From: Acidobacteriota bacterium
GTDB taxonomy: Bacteria > Acidobacteriota > Terriglobia > Terriglobales > Acidobacteriaceae
Length of the DNA stretch: 64,000 nt
Assembly: GCA_021781795.1 (NCBI GenBank)
Contig: JAJXWA010000006.1
Span: 1-64,000, forward strand
Direction of reading: 5' to 3'
Part shown: piece after piece, positions 62,778 to 64,000 of the stretch
Position numbering within the stretch: position 1 is the stretch's first letter
Layout of the letters: the number at the start of each line of letters is the position of its first letter
Notes under the pieces: model-generated
The model's database searches: none
Told to the model about the DNA's origin: nothing
Seen by the model: only the letters and a program-made list of their open reading frames with translations
Made by a program: the position numbers and the translations under genes

Positions 62778-63238
62778 ACGCAATCAGTCTATCTCGCTCT
62801 CAATACGGCATTTCTACGAAGCGAACCGGGCCCAGCACTGATTTTAACCCGGTGCAAAACCGTACCGAATGCATCATCGGCGACGCCGAGCCGGGCTACG
62901 ACAGTAGAACGGGAGGGTAACTTACTAGATGCAAAAGTTGTAGATTTGGGCCACAGAATCTTCTGTCCATTCACTCCATTGCACGGTAATCTGATGGCAG
63001 GCATATTACCTAAGTTAGAGTACTTGAGTACAAACGATAGTTTCTGATGATGAATCCGACCGACTTCCTGTAGAGCGGCTGGCTTCGTCACACGGCGACC
63101 GCGAGACTCAGGGCCTGGCTTCGGCAGCGTGCTTCGGGCGAAGGCAGAGCCGAAAGGCGCTGAGCCTTTAAAATGCCCCCCGCATCGTACGGGAAGGCAG
63201 ACCTGGATAGGGATTGCGAAAAGGATGAGGCGCATCGC
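62778..63238. other. Gene-free gap between divergent regulators
   Basis: This 461-base gap is noticeably less GC-rich in its centre (62930-63060) and must hold promoters for both flanking genes. A small palindrome GTACTTGAGTAC lies at 63020-63031. No gene or RNA could be supported. Confidence 0.45.
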
Positions 63239-63964
63239 ATGAAAAAGATCATTCTTGCCGACTCGCAGGCAATCTTCCGCGCCGGCACAGCCAAGGTTCT
63301 CTCCATGGACGAAGATCTCCGCGTCATTGCGCAATGCACGGATGTGGAGCGCTTAATGCACGCCATCACATCGTTTCCCGGCTCGGTCGTGCTCTTCGCC
63401 GGTTCGCTGAAACCCGACCTGACAAGGCTGAAAGTGCTGCTGGATGCGGCAGGAAGCCGGGCCGTGGTCATCGCTGAAAACAACGAAGCCACTGGCGGCT
63501 ATCTGCAGATGGGTGTTCGTGGCGTGGTATTCCGGAGCGTGACGGGTCCGTTGCTTCTCGATTGCATTCATCGGGTCGCGGCTGGAGAGACCGCCGTGCC
63601 TCCGCAGGCTCAGGCGGCGGATTCCTCAGAAGACGATGTTGTCGGCGCGCGCGTGCGCGACCGGCTGACGCCGAAGGAGATGCGGATTGTGGCCCTCATT
63701 GTGCAGGGCTGCAAGAACCGCGAGATTGCGCAACGCCTCAAGACCACCGAGCAGGTGATCAAGAACTATCTTCGCTCGATCTACGACAAGACCGGAGTGA
63801 GCGACCGCCTGGAGCTGGCCCTGTTCACGATTCACCATCGCGTGCTGGCGCAGGCTGCGGCGGAGGTGGGCAACAAGCTGGAGGCCGAGGAACGCGCGGC
63901 AGCCCAGGCCGCCGCGCAGGCTGCGTCCCACCGGTCGGTCGTCGCGCCGCCAGCCGTGGCCTGA
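63239..63964 (+). CDS. LuxR-type regulator with degenerate receiver domain
   Basis: This 241-residue NarL-like protein starts from MKKIILADSQAIF, with AAGGATGAGG upstream. The N-terminal domain keeps the receiver pattern but lacks its active site: the acidic pair is ADS, the phospho-acceptor Asp is replaced in VVLFAGSLKPD (VLLDL becomes VLFAG), and the conserved Lys is Arg in GVVFRSVTG. The LuxR helix-turn-helix at about 140-200 (LTPKEMRIVALIVQGCKNREIAQRL, VIKNYLRSIYDKTGV) is intact. An Ala-rich tail closes it. It probably binds DNA without phosphorylation control, or senses another signal. Confidence 0.9.
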   Translation: MKKIILADSQAIFRAGTAKVLSMDEDLRVIAQCTDVERLMHAITSFPGSVVLFAGSLKPDLTRLKVLLDAAGSRAVVIAENNEATGGYLQMGVRGVVFRSVTGPLLLDCIHRVAAGETAVPPQAQAADSSEDDVVGARVRDRLTPKEMRIVALIVQGCKNREIAQRLKTTEQVIKNYLRSIYDKTGVSDRLELALFTIHHRVLAQAAAEVGNKLEAEERAAAQAAAQAASHRSVVAPPAVA

Positions 63965-63969
63965 ACGGC

Positions 63970-64000
63970 TCACGGCACAGTGATCACGATCTTGCCGACC
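63970..64000 (-). CDS. Partial gene end, possibly a zinc-type alcohol dehydrogenase/quinone oxidoreductase
   Basis: The last bases, read on the minus strand, give VGKIVITVP followed by TGA. GKIV-(L/I)-T-V is a common C-terminal end of medium-chain dehydrogenases such as quinone oxidoreductases. Only nine residues lie in the window, so the call is tentative. Confidence 0.35.
   Translation of the reverse strand, partial: VGKIVITVP

Overview
The window reads as a chromosomal segment of an acidobacterium of the Terriglobia/Acidobacteriaceae type. The main evidence is a PadR regulator paired with an ADOP-type (acidobacterial duplicated orphan permease) FtsX/MacB protein, two very long Oar-like TonB-dependent receptors with N-terminal carboxypeptidase-regulatory-like domains, many secreted glycoside hydrolases, high GC content, and frequent GTG/TTG starts. 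It has no rRNA and no CRISPR array. Two tRNA genes are present, Leu(CAA) on the minus strand and Gln(TTG) on the plus strand. Layout. (1) 1-3.1 kb: padR plus an ADOP permease. (2) 3.4-8 kb: a seven-gene minus-strand operon (SDR, aldo/keto reductase, lipocalin-like, zinc alcohol dehydrogenase, DUF2255, tautomerase, cupin), divergent from a LysR regulator with an inverted-repeat operator between them. (3) 9.2-33.9 kb: a 24.4-kb block bounded by two ~265-bp direct repeats, about 96% identical by eye. The right copy runs into an intact tRNA-Leu gene and the left copy ends in a decayed tRNA 3' end, which suggests a genomic island. Its cargo is an arabinan/arabinofuranoside utilisation locus: two GH127-type proteins, two GH43 proteins, two TonB receptors, two TPR proteins, a winged-helix/TolB/TPR protein, and a three-gene sensory operon (periplasmic sugar-binding lipoprotein, LamG-like sensor histidine kinase, LuxR-type response regulator). 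(4) 34-42.4 kb: GH3 glycosidase, ECF sigma factor with a tiny membrane partner, a Gfo/Idh oxidoreductase pair, small unknown proteins, and a two-lobed secreted retropepsin-like protein. (5) 42.5-48.1 kb: a housekeeping run ispE, tRNA-Gln, prs, ribosomal L25/Ctc, pth, rpsF, rpsR, rplI. (6) 48.2-56.7 kb: a LacI regulator, an M61 peptidase, the circularly permuted ATP-grasp / alpha-E / transglutaminase trio, and ribulokinase araB. (7) 56.7-64 kb: motB, motA and a GGDEF-like protein, a CRP-domain histidine kinase coupled to a receiver/thioredoxin-reductase-like fusion, and a LuxR-type regulator with a degenerate receiver. How the parts fit together. The receptors, GH43 and GH127 proteins could import and cut arabinan to L-arabinose, the sensory operon could report extracellular sugar, and AraB would phosphorylate L-ribulose. 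A LacI-type operator motif (AGTAAACGCTT-like) recurs upstream of both TonB receptors, a TPR gene and, 25 kb away, araB. This suggests a shared arabinose regulon; the LacI protein encoded at 48.2 kb is one candidate regulator. All function calls are by reading motifs; no database search was run.
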